Shown here in pieces: positions 46,719 to 58,865 of a DNA stretch of 64,000 nt. The position numbers and the translations under genes are program-made. The stretch lies in contig MQVO02000003.1 in NCBI GenBank assembly GCA_001986395.2, positions 620,001 through 684,000 of the forward strand, in the 5' to 3' direction. Each line of letters starts with the position of its first letter. The first letter of the stretch is position 1. Under the pieces are notes generated by a model. It was not told the origin of the DNA, did no database searches, and worked only from the letters and a program-made list of their open reading frames with translations. This DNA comes from Irpex lacteus (Eukaryota > Basidiomycota > Agaricomycetes > Polyporales > Irpicaceae).

Positions 46719-48660
46719 TTACGAGACCAACCTCCCAGGCCGCCTCCAGAACTTCCACCGCTGCTTCTTAGGCTGCATGCGATCTGAGTCGTCCAGCACA
46801 GTCACGATGTCAGCGTGCTTCTTCGACGAAGACTTAAACACGTCTCCCGGGCCGGACTCAGCGCCAGACTCCTCCGAGTCAGGCGGGGTGGGCAGCGACT
46901 TGAACATATCGGCGACAGACTCGGCCTTGGCGAGGGGACTAGTCGGGTTCGTCGGCTTGGTATAACTCGAACTCGTAAGGGAGGATGACGTGGACCTGGC
47001 CGGCATGGCGGGGGAGCTGCTGCTATGTCGCGCAAACTGCCGGTGGGTCGTGCTGGTATGTGCACTTGGCGGGAAGACCGGCATGGTACCACTGCTCTGG
47101 TAGCCTGGATCTGATTGACTCACGGTCACCGCAGGAGGAGTGGGGGCGTCTTCTGGTAGTACCACCACGTCTGAGGCGCGTGCCAGAAGTGCGCGTGGTA
47201 CAGGCTGGGTGAGTAGCTTCATGTCTGTAGACTTGCCCTTGAGGTCGTGCGCTGGTGGGGAAGGATCGTCTCCATCGAGACAACCAGAAAGAACCAACTC
47301 CATCAGTGAGCAGTCAGATGCCCATGAGTCGTACGGTGAGGAAGTGGAACTGGCGGCTGAGCCCGCTTCAATGGTCTCTCCGAGGCCAGTAGAGGTCATG
47401 ATGTACGGTCGCGGGCGTTCATAATCATCAGGTGTGCCAGTCACGTCATGTTTTGTGGGATAGGCGAAAGAGAGCAGGAAGGATTCGAGGCTTTGGACCA
47501 ATTTAGAACGCGCGAACGAGCTGAACGACCGCGACTCCACGGGAAGGACATGAATGAGATGCGAGCGTATGGGTGCAAGTATTAATGACGGCAGGGAGTC
47601 GCCACTTTGATACGGAGGAGTCGGTGGGAGGTACACGGAGGTAGAGCTTCGCGAACTCAATCTTGACTTTCGTGTAGGTCGACCGACACCGAAGGAGGCC
47701 GTAATAAGAAATGGTCTGCTGATGGTGGTGACCAAGATGGCTTGTTTCAGTAGAGCTTTGTCTGGAACATCCTTTGGCAGAAAATTGATGAGGGCGTCAA
47801 AGGGCCGCTGTGATGGGTTGACTGCGGGGAGAGACACCTGACGGGCTCTACTGAGGAGTCTGGACGAGAACGAGCTACGTCTACTTTGCGGCCGTTGATT
47901 TCCATCGGGGGTAAGGAGTCCGCTAGAGAACGAGCCTCGCGGGGAGGAAAGGTTACTTGCAGACGCCCTGGGCGACGGAGGTACGCTTTGTGAGCCTTTG
48001 AATCGCCAGAATGTCGGTGGCGGTAGATACTCCTGTCCATCACTGTCTTCCGTTAGCTCTGCGGCACCATAGCCTCCGTACTTTCGCCATAGACGTGCGA
48101 CGCGTTCTGCCCACTCGAGGACATTAACAAAGCGCACTGCGCCGGCATGTTCGAGCTCGAGAGAGTCATGCAGTTTGAGTATACGAACTGTGGGGAGAGC
48201 GGTGTGCGGAATCTCGGGTGGTTGGTGAGTGGCGATCACCAGCAGCGAATTTGCTAGTTGTTTCGATGACAAGAGAGGATCCAAGTCCTTTGTCGAGGGG
48301 GCTACCAGTGGCGCCGTGGGTCAGCATGATTATGTTATATAAAATAGAGTGCTCACATCCTAGCACGAGAAGAACGTCGCGTCTCGGGTTCGCATGGGAA
48401 GAGGGGAGTGCGTCGGGGCGAATGAACCATGGCTCACGTACATTGGCAGCCGCGAAGGGGTCGAGAGGAAATTTTGGTTTAAAGACGTTTGAGGGCGGCC
48501 TATGAGGCTTTTCGCCTGGAGAGGACCTGCGGCGGGAAGCGGGAGGCATGGATGGTGGGCGTGGAAGAGAAAGAGGACATGGACCTGAGCCAGCCGAGGA
48601 GGTGGACGTTTTGTCGTCATTATTATCCGGCCAGAAACCCACAACGGACACCTGCCTCAT
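46719..48660 (-). CDS. Hypothetical Ser/Pro-rich protein, 628 aa
   Basis: Two exons (48660-48357, 48301-46719) give 1887 nt in frame. I do not recognise a named family. An ordered N-terminal part contains FPLDPFAAANVREPWFIRPD and DVLLVLGSPSTKDLDPLLSS, followed by KQLANSLLVIATHQPPEIPH and FVNVLEWAERVARLWRKYGG. A second ordered block has INFLPKDVPDKALLKQAILV with TTISRPFLI and SHLIHVLPVESRSFSSF. These alternate with long Ser/Pro-rich stretches that dominate the C-terminal half, and the end is very basic (KKQRWKFWRRPGRLVS). The pattern suggests a conserved fungal cytoplasmic or regulatory protein; function is unknown. The frame is open further upstream but only from non-ATG codons, so an extra 5' exon is possible. 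Confidence 0.7.
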
Positions 48661-50458
48661 CGAGCGCCCCCTGCCATCCCCGATCTGATCTAACCGCAAA
48701 TTCGGCTCGCATTTCTCAGCTTCGACACTGTCCGCCGACTTGTCCGGCTCCGGCGGTGCAGTGGAGAACACTTGTTTGCCCGTGCCACGACATAGCCTAG
48801 GACTGCCTTATTTATCACTCTCAGCATCTGTTCTCGTTCCTTGCTGCAGATGCATGGCCTTTAGCTACTGAACACGGCTCGCAGCAGTCATACACGGCCA
48901 CTTTAACCACGCGTGTTTGCCTCAAAGTGACGCAAGACCTGGAAATTCATTTGTTCTAGCGCACGCACGGCACATGTCCGGCGTACTCCTCCTCCGTCTC
49001 TTCGATGCCGACTCAACATCCTTCGTCACAATCAATCCACCATCCGAAAGTCGCCAGCGCAGTTGTGATGTCTGGGCTATCGTCAATTGCAAGTCTTGGC
49101 ACCTCCAACGCAAGAAGTGGATAGCAACTTATTCGTCTTCATCCTGATAGAAGACCGGTCTTTGCTTCTTGTAGCAGCCTTTGCCATGCAATTCTACCAT
49201 TGCCTTGGTGCCAGAATGGTGCGTCGAGACGTACTTACGTGACTGGGGCACGTCGAATGCCCAGATAATTCCCATGCCCTCATGCCGCTATTCGCCCATC
49301 CACACCGTCCCATCAGCCGCAACCACCTGCCGCAACCAGGCAGTATGGCGAGCAGTCTGACGTCACGTCTTCATCGATATTGTCTTTGCATGATGTGTTT
49401 CGAGGGCGATGTCCGTATCATCCTCGAAATAAGTATCCGCAATTTTTCGACGTCATTGTGCAGTTTCACCGACCTCGCGCATTGGCCTCCGAGCCGTCAG
49501 GAACGTTGACGAGGAATATTGGGTTACACGTATATACGAGCGTGATAGTGCCTTGAAAACAACGTGTGCAGCTGATGGAGTGCGCCACGGAGCTCACACT
49601 TGCACCGATCTGGAATTGCCATTCTCTAAACGGTCTAGTAGGTTTATATTCTTAGCAAGGCATCGCATCTTACAAAACTGATAAACCTCTACAGGGCCAC
49701 AGCTGCGTCGGCTAATATCTGTCGGTCGGGTTCACAGGACGTCGCAGATAGCAAGGAAGTTGACGTCCTCAGCATTTCCGAACTCGAGACAAATCCTTCA
49801 CCGGATGAAAGGCATATCTTGGACAAACGAAGTCCCGCTGTAACTTTGCTTTGCTCGGATAACAAGAAGAATCGTCAACGCCAAGTACTTCGATGAGAGA
49901 TAGCGACAGCACAAGAGGCAATCTTCCCCCATCAACTTCGCAGTCTGGGCACCAACAGTAACCCCTCGGCATTCGTATCACTACATTCAGGACGACGAAA
50001 ACCAGGTGACACTTGTAAATTGCAACGCTTGCGAACACTGGGCAAAACGTAACATTCGTGACGTTCCCGAGGCTTCTCTGCCCGTCGTGGATCAGCACTT
50101 GACAGGACGATTGACGACTGCCACGGAACGCGTCGCACCCGTGGTCTACGGGTACCAAGCACGAGCTAGAAGGAAGATATACAGTACGTCAAGCCGGCCA
50201 AAAAACCCTATAGGCATGGCAGAACACTTGCTCGGAATCCGTCTATCTACCTATAGTCTGCCTCATTGTTAATCGCTTTTCATTCCCTACCAGCGACCGA
50301 AGAGGTTCTCCGCGTCAAATGCACGACTCTGTCGACGCCACAACATGGAAATAATCCCGCCATCTTTCGAATACAAGTGGACAATATAATATACATATAT
50401 CCGGCCGGCCACCGGCCCTCCCGTGGACTGTCCTTCCAGGACCATACACAACACCAGC
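48661..50458. other. Intergenic, 1.8 kb, no gene seen
   Basis: No domain or consistent exon chain is seen on either strand. Short open frames near 49282-49509 and 49770-50160 lack family features. The left end presumably holds the promoter of the Ser/Pro-rich gene, the right end the 3' UTR of the 341-residue protein gene. Confidence 0.5.
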
Positions 50459-51599
50459 CTACGCCGCCACAGGCCAGCTCGTAAGCACCAACCTCGCACC
50501 TTCGCTCATCCAAAACTCCCCAGTCGGCTGCTTCACAGTCCTCCTCCCCACCAACGTCCTCCCATTTCTCACAATAGCCCTAGCCGGCGGCCTCCCCCTC
50601 TCGCGTGCATCTCTAACCCACTCCGCCACCGCCGCCTCCAATTTCTCCCAGTCGTCATCACTCACGATTTCTGTGGACGCCTTGCTCGCGTGCCCAAGAG
50701 GCTGAGATTCATGCGTTTTGCGTGATGTGAGAAGCTCGATGTGCAGGCGTCTGGGATCGGGATTGGCGGCGAGGAATAGGGAGAGGACGGCGTGCCGGTT
50801 TGCTAGGTCTAGTTCTCTGAAACGGAGTAGAGTATCACGGTCAGCGATGTTCAATATCACGATTGAATATTGATTCAATTCAAAAGTGAGCGGTAGGATA
50901 CCGCGAGGACACAAACATCATCAAAACTCACCGGATAACGCGATCTGATTCTCCCAGGTAGTCCTCCGGGAAACCCATATCAGCCTCGATATCGACATCC
51001 ACGGTACAGGGCGCAACAATGGGCGCGTACAGCACCAGCGGGAGTCGCAGATCTGGATCCTCAGTTTCGTCAACTTGGTCTACTGCTTCTTCTAGACGAC
51101 GCCAGTCCTCTTGACTTAATGGGCGTTGCATGGCGTCGAGGTCTTGTTGAGTTACCTCGAAGTCGTCGTCATCAGATGTAGAGTCATGCTCTGGTTTGTG
51201 AGCGGTGGCGGGCTTGAAGGTGCCTGTTGATAGAGCGCGTAGGCGGACTGTGACGCGGTAGCAGATATCTACGTTCTCGTCTTCGTATGTTACCCAGTGA
51301 GGACTTGAGAAGACGCGTACGTCGCATATGTTCCATGTCTTTCCAGGCTTTGAAGGAGATACCTGCACAAGTGGAAGGTGAGCCCCAGACTCGACTACGT
51401 TAAAATGAAGAAGACTGACTTTATCGATGATCGCCATGTACTTCTTAGGCTGTATAGCGCGCATGCGTTTGGTCGCCTTCGCGTCCTGTAGATGCGCCAC
51501 ACTGCCCACAGGATCGATTTGGAGAACCACCACCTCCCCGGCTACGGGACCCTGGGCAAGGGCGGAAGATCCAGAGGACTGTGCGTCGGTATGCGTCAT
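50459..51599 (-). CDS. Hypothetical protein, 341 aa, with an internal repeat
   Basis: Two exons (51599-50932 and 50816-50459) give 1026 nt in frame. The family is unknown to me. The N-terminal third is ordered, beta-rich looking sequence (GEVVVLQIDPVGSVAHLQDA, TWNICDVRVFSSPHWVTYED, VDICYRVTVRLRAL). An acidic linker (STSDDDDFEVTQQDLDAM) leads to SQEDWRRLEEAVDQ. A related element, SDDDWEKLEAAVAEW, recurs in the second exon, each followed by a basic or proline-containing stretch, so the protein has a duplicated ~15-residue helix motif. ELDLANRHAVLSLFLAAN joins across the 115-bp intron. There is no signal peptide or membrane segment. It is probably cytoplasmic or nuclear and may be lineage-specific. 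Confidence 0.65.
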
Positions 51600-52767
51600 T
51601 CTGTGTGGGTAAACGTTCGAGCTTGTTGTAGTGAAGGTGATTTGTCCTCCTGAGCTGAGGAGGTTTAAATACTCTAGAAAGAACAACTAAAGGCCAGTGG
51701 CCTGCCCGTTATCTTTACCAGGGTGTTATCTCATGATGACGACCACTACAAGAAGGAACAATTCTGGCCTAGGCCACACCAATGCTTGAGCCTGTGCTAT
51801 CTGATTCATGCGCCCAGTTGCTGGTCTGTGGCCACTCATTTGCAGGTGGCATCGACCCTAAGCCCGGTGTGTATACTCGTCAAGACAACCGAGGATAGTA
51901 GAGCGCTCAGACGTACTCGTATTTGTTTGCGGACAATGGGCATATGTATGTGTTCTAAATAAGTGTGATCTTCCTATACGACTCGGAGGATTTTCTCTTT
52001 GTATGTAGAGACTCAAATGATGCAATTCAACCTGGACGTCAACTTACTGCTACTTTCGAGGCATCTCTGTTACTATGAACGCCACCCACAAATAGCTCAC
52101 GTACGACCGTGGGAACTTCCACGATTCGACGGGACGAACAATAACCTGCGATACTGCCTATTCGGGCAGTCATACGTCATGTACTCCACCCGAGCTGCCC
52201 GTGCGGGCCGTGAGTCTCGTTCTGAACGAAAAGAGAGTAAAGTTCAAAGCGGTGAGACAGCTTTCATGGCCACGACATTTCTCCTCGGACCTTTATGCCA
52301 CTGACCGAAAGCCGAAACTGCAGGAAACTGCAGGGTATTTTACGGCCAAATCCGAGACTTTCGGGATATAGCCTGAGGCGCTCAGGCGACTGTTCTCTTC
52401 ATTTTCCTTGGCAGTGAACGACAAACTTTGTTATCCCGTTCTTTCGGGATATGGTTTTCTATCAACTGCTGTCTCGACATCAGGTGCATCTTTCATCTCT
52501 CGAAAGATGATTTCAACGTTTATGTGCTAGCAGCGCATGGTTGCGCAAGTCAGCAACTTTTACAGATTTGTACGTAGTACATAAACCTCATGACTATCGA
52601 GCTCGTCCGTTCACTGATCGCACCTCTTGTCAAACTGCTTACACCGTCGGACAGGTAAAGTTGTCAAGAACAGGCATTTAAAGCGATCGCTATGCCTGCG
52701 GTCTGCCAGATTCACACAGGACCTCTATTCCTCTTCTCAACTTAAGACCTCCAGGCATCTTCCAACT
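51600..52767. other. Intergenic, 1.2 kb, small repeats
   Basis: No named gene. An open plus-strand frame at 51999-52304 has no recognisable motif. Around 52310-52460 there are small direct repeats (gaaactgcag twice; tttcgggatat twice) and a short hairpin cctgag-gcg-ctcagg. The region carries the promoters of two divergent genes, the 341-aa protein gene and the GST gene. Confidence 0.45.
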
Positions 52768-53605
52768 ATGGTTCTGAAACTCTACGGCAGTGCTTTGGCT
52801 GCATGTACTCAACGAGTTCTTGTCACGCTTAAAGAGAAGAACGTCCCTTACGAGCTGATCAACGTGGACCTTACGAAGGGAGAGCACAAGACTCCTGCGT
52901 ACTTGGAGAAACAGCCATTTGGACAGATTCCATATATCGACGACGACGGCTTCATCCTCTTCGAGAGCGTCGCCATCTGCAAGTACATCGCGACGAAGTG
53001 GCGTAGTAGCGGCACGCCGCTTATTCCCGACCCGAACGACTTCGAGGCTTACGGTCGATTCGAGCAAGGGTGCTATATGGAAGCGGCCGAATTCTATCCG
53101 TTTGCAGTCGCTATTGCCATACAACACTTCAATAAAGTGTGAGTCTCTCGCTAATTAGACAGATATGTGTCCTTATACCTTGTATCAGCTTCCGTGGAGT
53201 AGAGCCTGATGAGAAGGTTATTGCGGAGAATGTCGCCAAACTGATGGGGAAACTCGACGGGTACGAGTCCGTCCTAAAGAAACAAAAGTATCTCACCGGC
53301 GACGTAAGCAGTAGAGAGTCATTCGCACGGTGCACCGAGGCATAACATACCTTTATTTAATGCAGAGTGTCACGGTTGCCGACCTTGCCCATCTGCCCAT
53401 TGGGTCAGCTATCGTTGCGTCCGGGGTCAAACTGTTGGAGGACGAACGGTGGCCCAATGTCGCACGGTGAGTGAACTTCCTGATCAATACGTCGAATACA
53501 ACTGACAAATATACCAGGTGGTGGAAGGACATCACGTCGCGCCCAACCTGGCAGGAGGTGTGGTCGACCGCATTGGCTTTGACAAAAAGTATGACAGGGC
53601 AATGA
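52768..53605 (+). CDS. Glutathione S-transferase, phi-like
   Basis: Four exons joined at KVFRGV, GDSVTV and ARWWKD give about 215 aa. The thioredoxin-like N-terminal domain has MVLKLYGSALAACTQRVLVT, the cis-proline loop KQPFGQIPYIDDD and the glutathione gamma-Glu contact FESVAIC. The C-terminal helical domain includes FEAYGRFEQGCYMEAAEFYP, LTGDSVTVADLAHLPIGSAI and the typical end WPNVARWWKDITSRPTWQEV. Length and motifs match fungal GSTs related to the phi class, which conjugate or reduce reactive electrophiles in the cytosol. Most phi-like proteins have STCT where this one has AACT, so the expected catalytic serine is an alanine. It lies 127 bp from the 3' end of a P450 array on the opposite strand. 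The upstream open frame has no ATG start. Confidence 0.9.
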
Positions 53606-53732
53606 ATACAAAATAGTTGAGGTGTCATGGTTTTTGGATACGCAATAGCAGTTAAAGTTTAATCGATGCTTCATGCACTGCGATAGTATATGAGATGAAC
53701 TTCAAGACTCGGAACTTGATCCTTCTCGTTCA

Positions 53733-56145
53733 CTATCCGGCTACGGCACTCAAGCTGGCCTCGAGAACACCCTGTACGCCAGGGAACCGCGGCGAAAACT
53801 TGCATTCAAACGATGCAGGGCGACTGTCGCATATGAGACGGAGATTCAGTTCAATATATATATACACACCCAAGATGAGGGTGATGGTACTCACACTACG
53901 ATCGAGGCATCAACCCACTCCTCTTTTGAGGGTAATACCACGTTACCTTTCTCATCCACAGGAGGTTGAATGTCGAATGCCCATAACATGATTGCGATTG
54001 CAATGAATAGTTCCTGTTCGGCAAAATGCATTCCAGGGCAGATTCTAGTATGCTTCAAGTTTGAGCGGCTTCATCGACAATCTGGTCTATAGAAAGCATC
54101 ATACCGTCTTCCAAAGCCAAACGTGTTGTGACCGTTGTACGTCCCAGATGTTGACTCTGTTGGGAGTTTTCCCGAGGAGTCAAGGTATCGTTCGGGGCGA
54201 AAGACGTCAGGGTCGGCATAAACGGAAGGATCCCTGTAGAAACTCTGTCATTTTCAAGTTCAATTGATAATATAGGTAGCTTACATGTTCATGGCCCTGT
54301 AGTATGTCAAGTAATTGAATTAATGATACCGCCTGACTTGTATTAGGCTATAGGAATGATAGTACCAGACATTTGCAAGGACGAATGAGCCTTCAAGTTC
54401 GTCCAATCAGTTAATGACATACGTCATGTCATGTCGATAGCAGGATAGTGATACTCACCTTTGGGAATAAAGTAACCTTTGAACCAGCTGTCCTATTCAA
54501 AAAGGTCAGCCCCAGACGTTTAGCTGAAGGCACATTACAACATATTAGTTACCTCTATCGTTGCGTGCGGCAGGCCTAGCATATGTAGGTTGAGTATTTG
54601 GACCGGGACCTCTCGATAATGCATACCCACCTAGAGGAGCTGGGGGACGCCAACGTAGAATTTCACGAACTACTGCCTGAGTGTACGGCAAATCATCCTT
54701 GCCTTCGAATGTTGGGACCTGTCCTTGACCAACTACTGCATCGAGCTCTGCTTGAGCCTTGCGCATTACATCTGGATAATGAAGTAGCGCGAGAACACAG
54801 CTTGTAAGTACCACGGAGCTCTAAACGCAATGTGAAGTTTGATTGTGAGAAGGAATAACGACCGCTTACTGTATCAGTTCCCGCCAGACTGTGAGACTCG
54901 AAAGATGAGCGACAGATATCAGAAAGAAAGTCACCGATTTACTCACAACAATGTCGCCGAGAGCCATGTAATCTCTTTCTTAGAGAGACCAAACTGGTTC
55001 TCTGATCCCATGATCCCTGAAACAAAGCCGTTTTGCGGTGATCCTGCAGCCTAGGCACATGATATAGTTACGTTCTGATGCAATGCAATGCCAGTATGAG
55101 CTCACGTTTTTCTCGGCTATGTCGTCCACGTATTCTGCAAGCAACCTAGACTCTTTCTCATGCCACTTAAGTCCCTCACGCTTCCATCGCGCTAGCGAAG
55201 CAGGGATGTGCTTCATGATCGGGAAGGCATCGACCAGATAAGCTCCAGGTACTGCGGCTTGGGATATGTAGGCAACAAATTCTTGGATATGCCGAATGAA
55301 ATGAGATTTCGAGTCCAGAGCGGGCCATCCATAAACTGAGCTGGTAGTGGCAGATGCGATCCCTCTTTGAATGGACGGGGATTCAGTACCGTTCCTCTGA
55401 TGCAATATCTTGTAATGATGTCTTACGATTGTAGATGCCTCTCCCACTCATCGGGATGTGCCATAACACGTAACATAGCCAAGACGGCTACTCTGTCTTG
55501 TACAGGCTGATATTGCGCGACGGCCCGTGGGTTAAAGCTCTGTTGGGTAGCGCGGCGCATTCTCCGCCATCTTCAAGCAGAATGCGGATTCAATAAACAT
55601 GACGAAGAGGTGTTCTCTGCGACGCACACATCTTTGTCTCTCACAAGGGTGAGTAGGAGACCTCCACCTAGAATCTCATGTGCCATGATGAGACGGGGGC
55701 GATGGTTACATATCCTTGAATGAGTTTCTGGTTCAGGGAAGCGTGAGGTCTGGCCCGGGACTGGGGCATTTGTTAGAGGTTCTGACCTGAAAACTCGCTT
55801 ACTGCCTCGTATGTATTGAGCACCACGACATGTTGACCAGGGAGATCCAGAGAGTAGATAGGACCTGCTCAGTATCAGACAAATAGGCAGCGCTATGACG
55901 TAGTGTATGTTCCATAACATACCGTATATTTTGGCCCACTTTGTATATCGGATAAACTGCAGCTCCGATGGTATTTGTAGAAGGTTTCCCAGAATTGGTA
56001 GTCGAGGAGGGCCAGGTGCAACATACCACTGACGAAAGGTTTCGTACACGAGATACGTTATTGTGATTAGAAGAAAAGCTCCTGCAAGTGTAGTTGTTGT
56101 AACTGGTGCCAGGAAAGTGCCACTGAGGTAAAGAGGTGTCTTCAT
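53733..56145 (-). CDS. Cytochrome P450, tandem copy A
   Basis: Microsomal haem monooxygenase. The N-terminal anchor (TLAGAFLLITITYLVYETF) is followed by the hinge APGPPRLPILGNLLQIPSEL. Conserved parts follow through about a dozen small exons: WRRMRRATQQSFNPRAV (C-helix), SVYGWPALDSKSHF, YLVDAFPIMKHIPASLARWK, the I-helix LAGTDT, EILRWRPPAPLG with the K-helix ExxR, FRPERYLD, and the haem loop FGFGRRICPGMHFAEQELF. The last exon ends RFPGVQGVLEASLSAVAG. Exon 2 needs an intron between EFS and ETHSRICNHRPR; with it the gene appears intact. A TATA-like element lies 66 bp upstream. The protein resembles the O-methylsterigmatocystin-oxidoreductase-like P450s common in basidiomycetes. Substrate unknown. 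It is more distant from copies B and C than they are from each other. Confidence 0.9.
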
Positions 56146-56210
56146 TAGAGGGCGCGCGACGGAGAGGAGGGTAGATGTCTATGTGATGGATTAGTGAAGT
56201 GTGACACCCA

Positions 56211-56217
56211 TTATATA
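56211..56217 (-). promoter_or_regulatory. TATA-like box of P450 copy A
   Basis: The minus strand reads TATATAA 66 bp upstream of the copy A ATG at 56145, a good position for a core promoter element. Confidence 0.45.
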
Positions 56218-56602
56218 CCCTCTTGACATCGAGGAGAGAAGGCGGTTTATGATGCACCAACAGAACTTTGTTCACATAACGGCAGAAGCTCTCTACGGCG
56301 AACACCCTTAGTCCTCAATCAACGCCGCACCCTGGCTGCGATATAGAGGTGCATGTGGTGAGTATGCTGTGGAGTGGGAGCACGTACTGTACACGCACCA
56401 TTCTTCTGAGATGTGACGCGTTATTCTGGTTGGCTAATACGCCGAATTTGACGTGTCTAGTACTTACGCGCATGCAGGGTACCCCATTAGATGAAGCCGT
56501 GCACAACTATTGGCATGTGAGATAACATTACAATCGCTCTGCCGTAACATGCCACTCTTTCAGCTAGTAGTACACCTGCCGACCACGCCAGATGTATAGA
56601 CG

Positions 56603-58865
56603 TCAAACTGTAGTCACACTTGTCTCCAGAATGTCTTGTACAGCGGGGAACCGTGGAAAAAATGTGCATTCAAACGACACCGGACGACTGCGGATGTAGT
56701 TAAGTAGCGTAGACTATAGTAAAGTCCATGGTACTCACACTACGATTGTTGCATCAACCCATTGATCTGTGGGAGGTAACACACGTTCGCCTTTCTCATC
56801 AACAAGCGGTTGGATGTCGAACGTCCAGAGCATAATTGCCAGTGAGATGAACAATTCCTGTTCGGCAAAATGCATGCCTGGGCAGATTCTGCAACACGTG
56901 TGAATATATCGACAAGCAAGTGTATTTTGGGATCACATACCGTTTCCCAAAGCCGAAGCTAGTGTGGCCCATGTGATGTGTCTCAGGTGACCAAGCCGTC
57001 TTTAACTTCCCAGACACGTCGAGAAAACGTTCAGGCCGGAAGACGTCCGGGTCAACGTGAACAGAAGGGTCTCTGTGGGATGGATACTGTTTGGGCCCTG
57101 TTTTACGAAATTGACGTTGCACTGCGCGGATATGAAACAGAGTATCAGTGCTTGCGATTGAGGGTATGAATGGGATGGTACCAGATATTCCCGAGGACGA
57201 TAGTGCCTTTTGGAATGAAGTATTGTCCGTACCAGCTATCCTACTGAAAATTAAGAATCGAATATCCAACGCCGTTGCAGATGCACTATACTACTCGCCT
57301 CAGTGCTGGCATGCGGCATCCCTAAGGAGGCAATAAGTTCATGGTTATTGTCTCAGCCCAAAATATACATACCTAGAGGTGCAGGAGGGTACCACCGTAA
57401 GGCCTCGCTTATTATTGCTCGGAGATATGGGAGACGATCTTTGTCTTCGAAACAAGGAGCCCTCTCTCTTCCCACTTGCATGTCTGGCTCATGGTGGGCT
57501 TTCTGTAGAACATCTGGATAGTGAAGGAATGCAAGCACACAACTGCAGAGGGTCACTGCCACCTGAGTTTACAGTGAGCGTTGGATAAGCCACACAAAGG
57601 CTGGTAAACACGCACTGTATCAACCCCACCCACGCTGACCGGTAATGAGAGCTTGTCATGAGAGGATACCTAAAGAATACTGCATAGCTTACATCATAAC
57701 CCCAGACAACCAGCTCATCGCCTTTCCTGGGAGTCCATGTCCTCCTTCAGCGGCAATGAGTTCAGAAACGAAGCACGATGGATCTTCTCCTAGTTCCTAG
57801 GATATACGTGAGATTGGCGTTGGTATTCTCCTCGAGACCAGACCCACTATATTCTCCCTGGCACTACTGTTCAAGTGTTGCAAGGTTTGGGATTGTGTAT
57901 CGTGCCATATCAGCCCCTCTCGCTTCCATCGTGCCATGGAGAGGGGAAGAAGATTCATCAAAGGAAGTGCATCCACGAGATAAGCACCAGGTAGGGTAGC
58001 ATTCGAAAGATGTGTTATAAGCTTCCGATAAAATTGCATGGCAGTTGTCTTCGGTTTAAGTGCTGGCCATCCGTAAACCGAACTGAATATCGACGTTGTA
58101 GCGATACTGGATGGCCCTGGTCAGTATAAGAGCACCCTGGACCAAAAAAAGCTAAAACGAACGCACCTTTGTATGTTGGTTTCCCAACTCTGTGGATCCG
58201 CGATTGTACGAAGAATTGCCGAGATGGTGACATCGGTCAACATAGACTGATATCGCTCAACAGCTCGCGGATTAAAACTTTCATGGGCAGCACGGCGCAT
58301 TCTTCTCCATCTAGAAGTCCCATGTCAGACTAAATGGAAGCAAAGATAGTTGAGTGCAAAGCACAAATCTGCAGTCTTCATGAATGGTAGAAACATCCCT
58401 CCTCCAAGAATCTCTCCCGCCATGATTGACCTGGGCCGATCGTTGTGTATGTTGGAGCGTTGATCTGATTCACTTCAATATTGTGGCACAAAACGTAGTT
58501 TTTAGCATCGCTCACCGAACAGCTCATTTGCCACCTTGAAACTGTTGACGACCACTATGTGTTGATTGAAGACATCTAGCGAGAATATGGCACCTACAGA
58601 ACTGTTGTCAAGGGTCATGTTGCCAGTGTGTAAGTCACGCACCATATTCCTGCGCCCATTTGGTATACTGAATGAAATGGAGTTCAGAAGGAAGTTGTAA
58701 AAGATTTCCGAGTATCGGGAGGCGAGGAGGCCCAGGTGCTGCATAACGCCGATACAAGGCCCAATATACAAGATATGATGCAACGATGTAGCAGCCAACT
58801 GCTGATGCAACTAGCCCTATAACAGTAATAACAGGAGGCGGGTATGCATCTTTCAACGAAGTCAT
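56603..58865 (-). CDS. Cytochrome P450, tandem copy B
   Basis: Paralogue of copies A and C with the same exon pattern. The start is the ATG at 58865 (MTSLKDAYPPPVITVIGLVA); the in-frame codon four residues earlier is GTG. The anchor is followed by YAAPGPPRLPILGNLLQLPS and FIQYTKWAQEYG, then IFSLDVFNQHIVVVNSFKVA. Later parts include WRRMRRAAHESFNPRAVERY, IFSSVYGWPALKPK, YLVDALPLMNLLPLSMARWK and the I-helix VGGVDT. The end has EALRWYPPAPLG, FRPERFLDVSGK, GHTSFGFGKRICPGMHFAEQ and RFPAVQDILETSVTTV. Key haem and ExxR residues are present, so it is probably functional. The first position of the I-helix motif is Val instead of Ala, and the loop before it is shorter and unlike copies A and C, which may mean relaxed constraint or a changed active site. 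Confidence 0.85.

Noticed and set aside
55573..56145. Disabling frameshift in exon 2-3 of P450 copy A
   Set aside because: An intron with GTCAGA donor and CCAG acceptor restores the frame as EFS-ETHSRICNHRPR, aligned with copies B and C.
56603..58865. P450 copy B as a pseudogene
   Set aside because: Apparent stops vanish when short introns are removed in phase, and all catalytic motifs remain.
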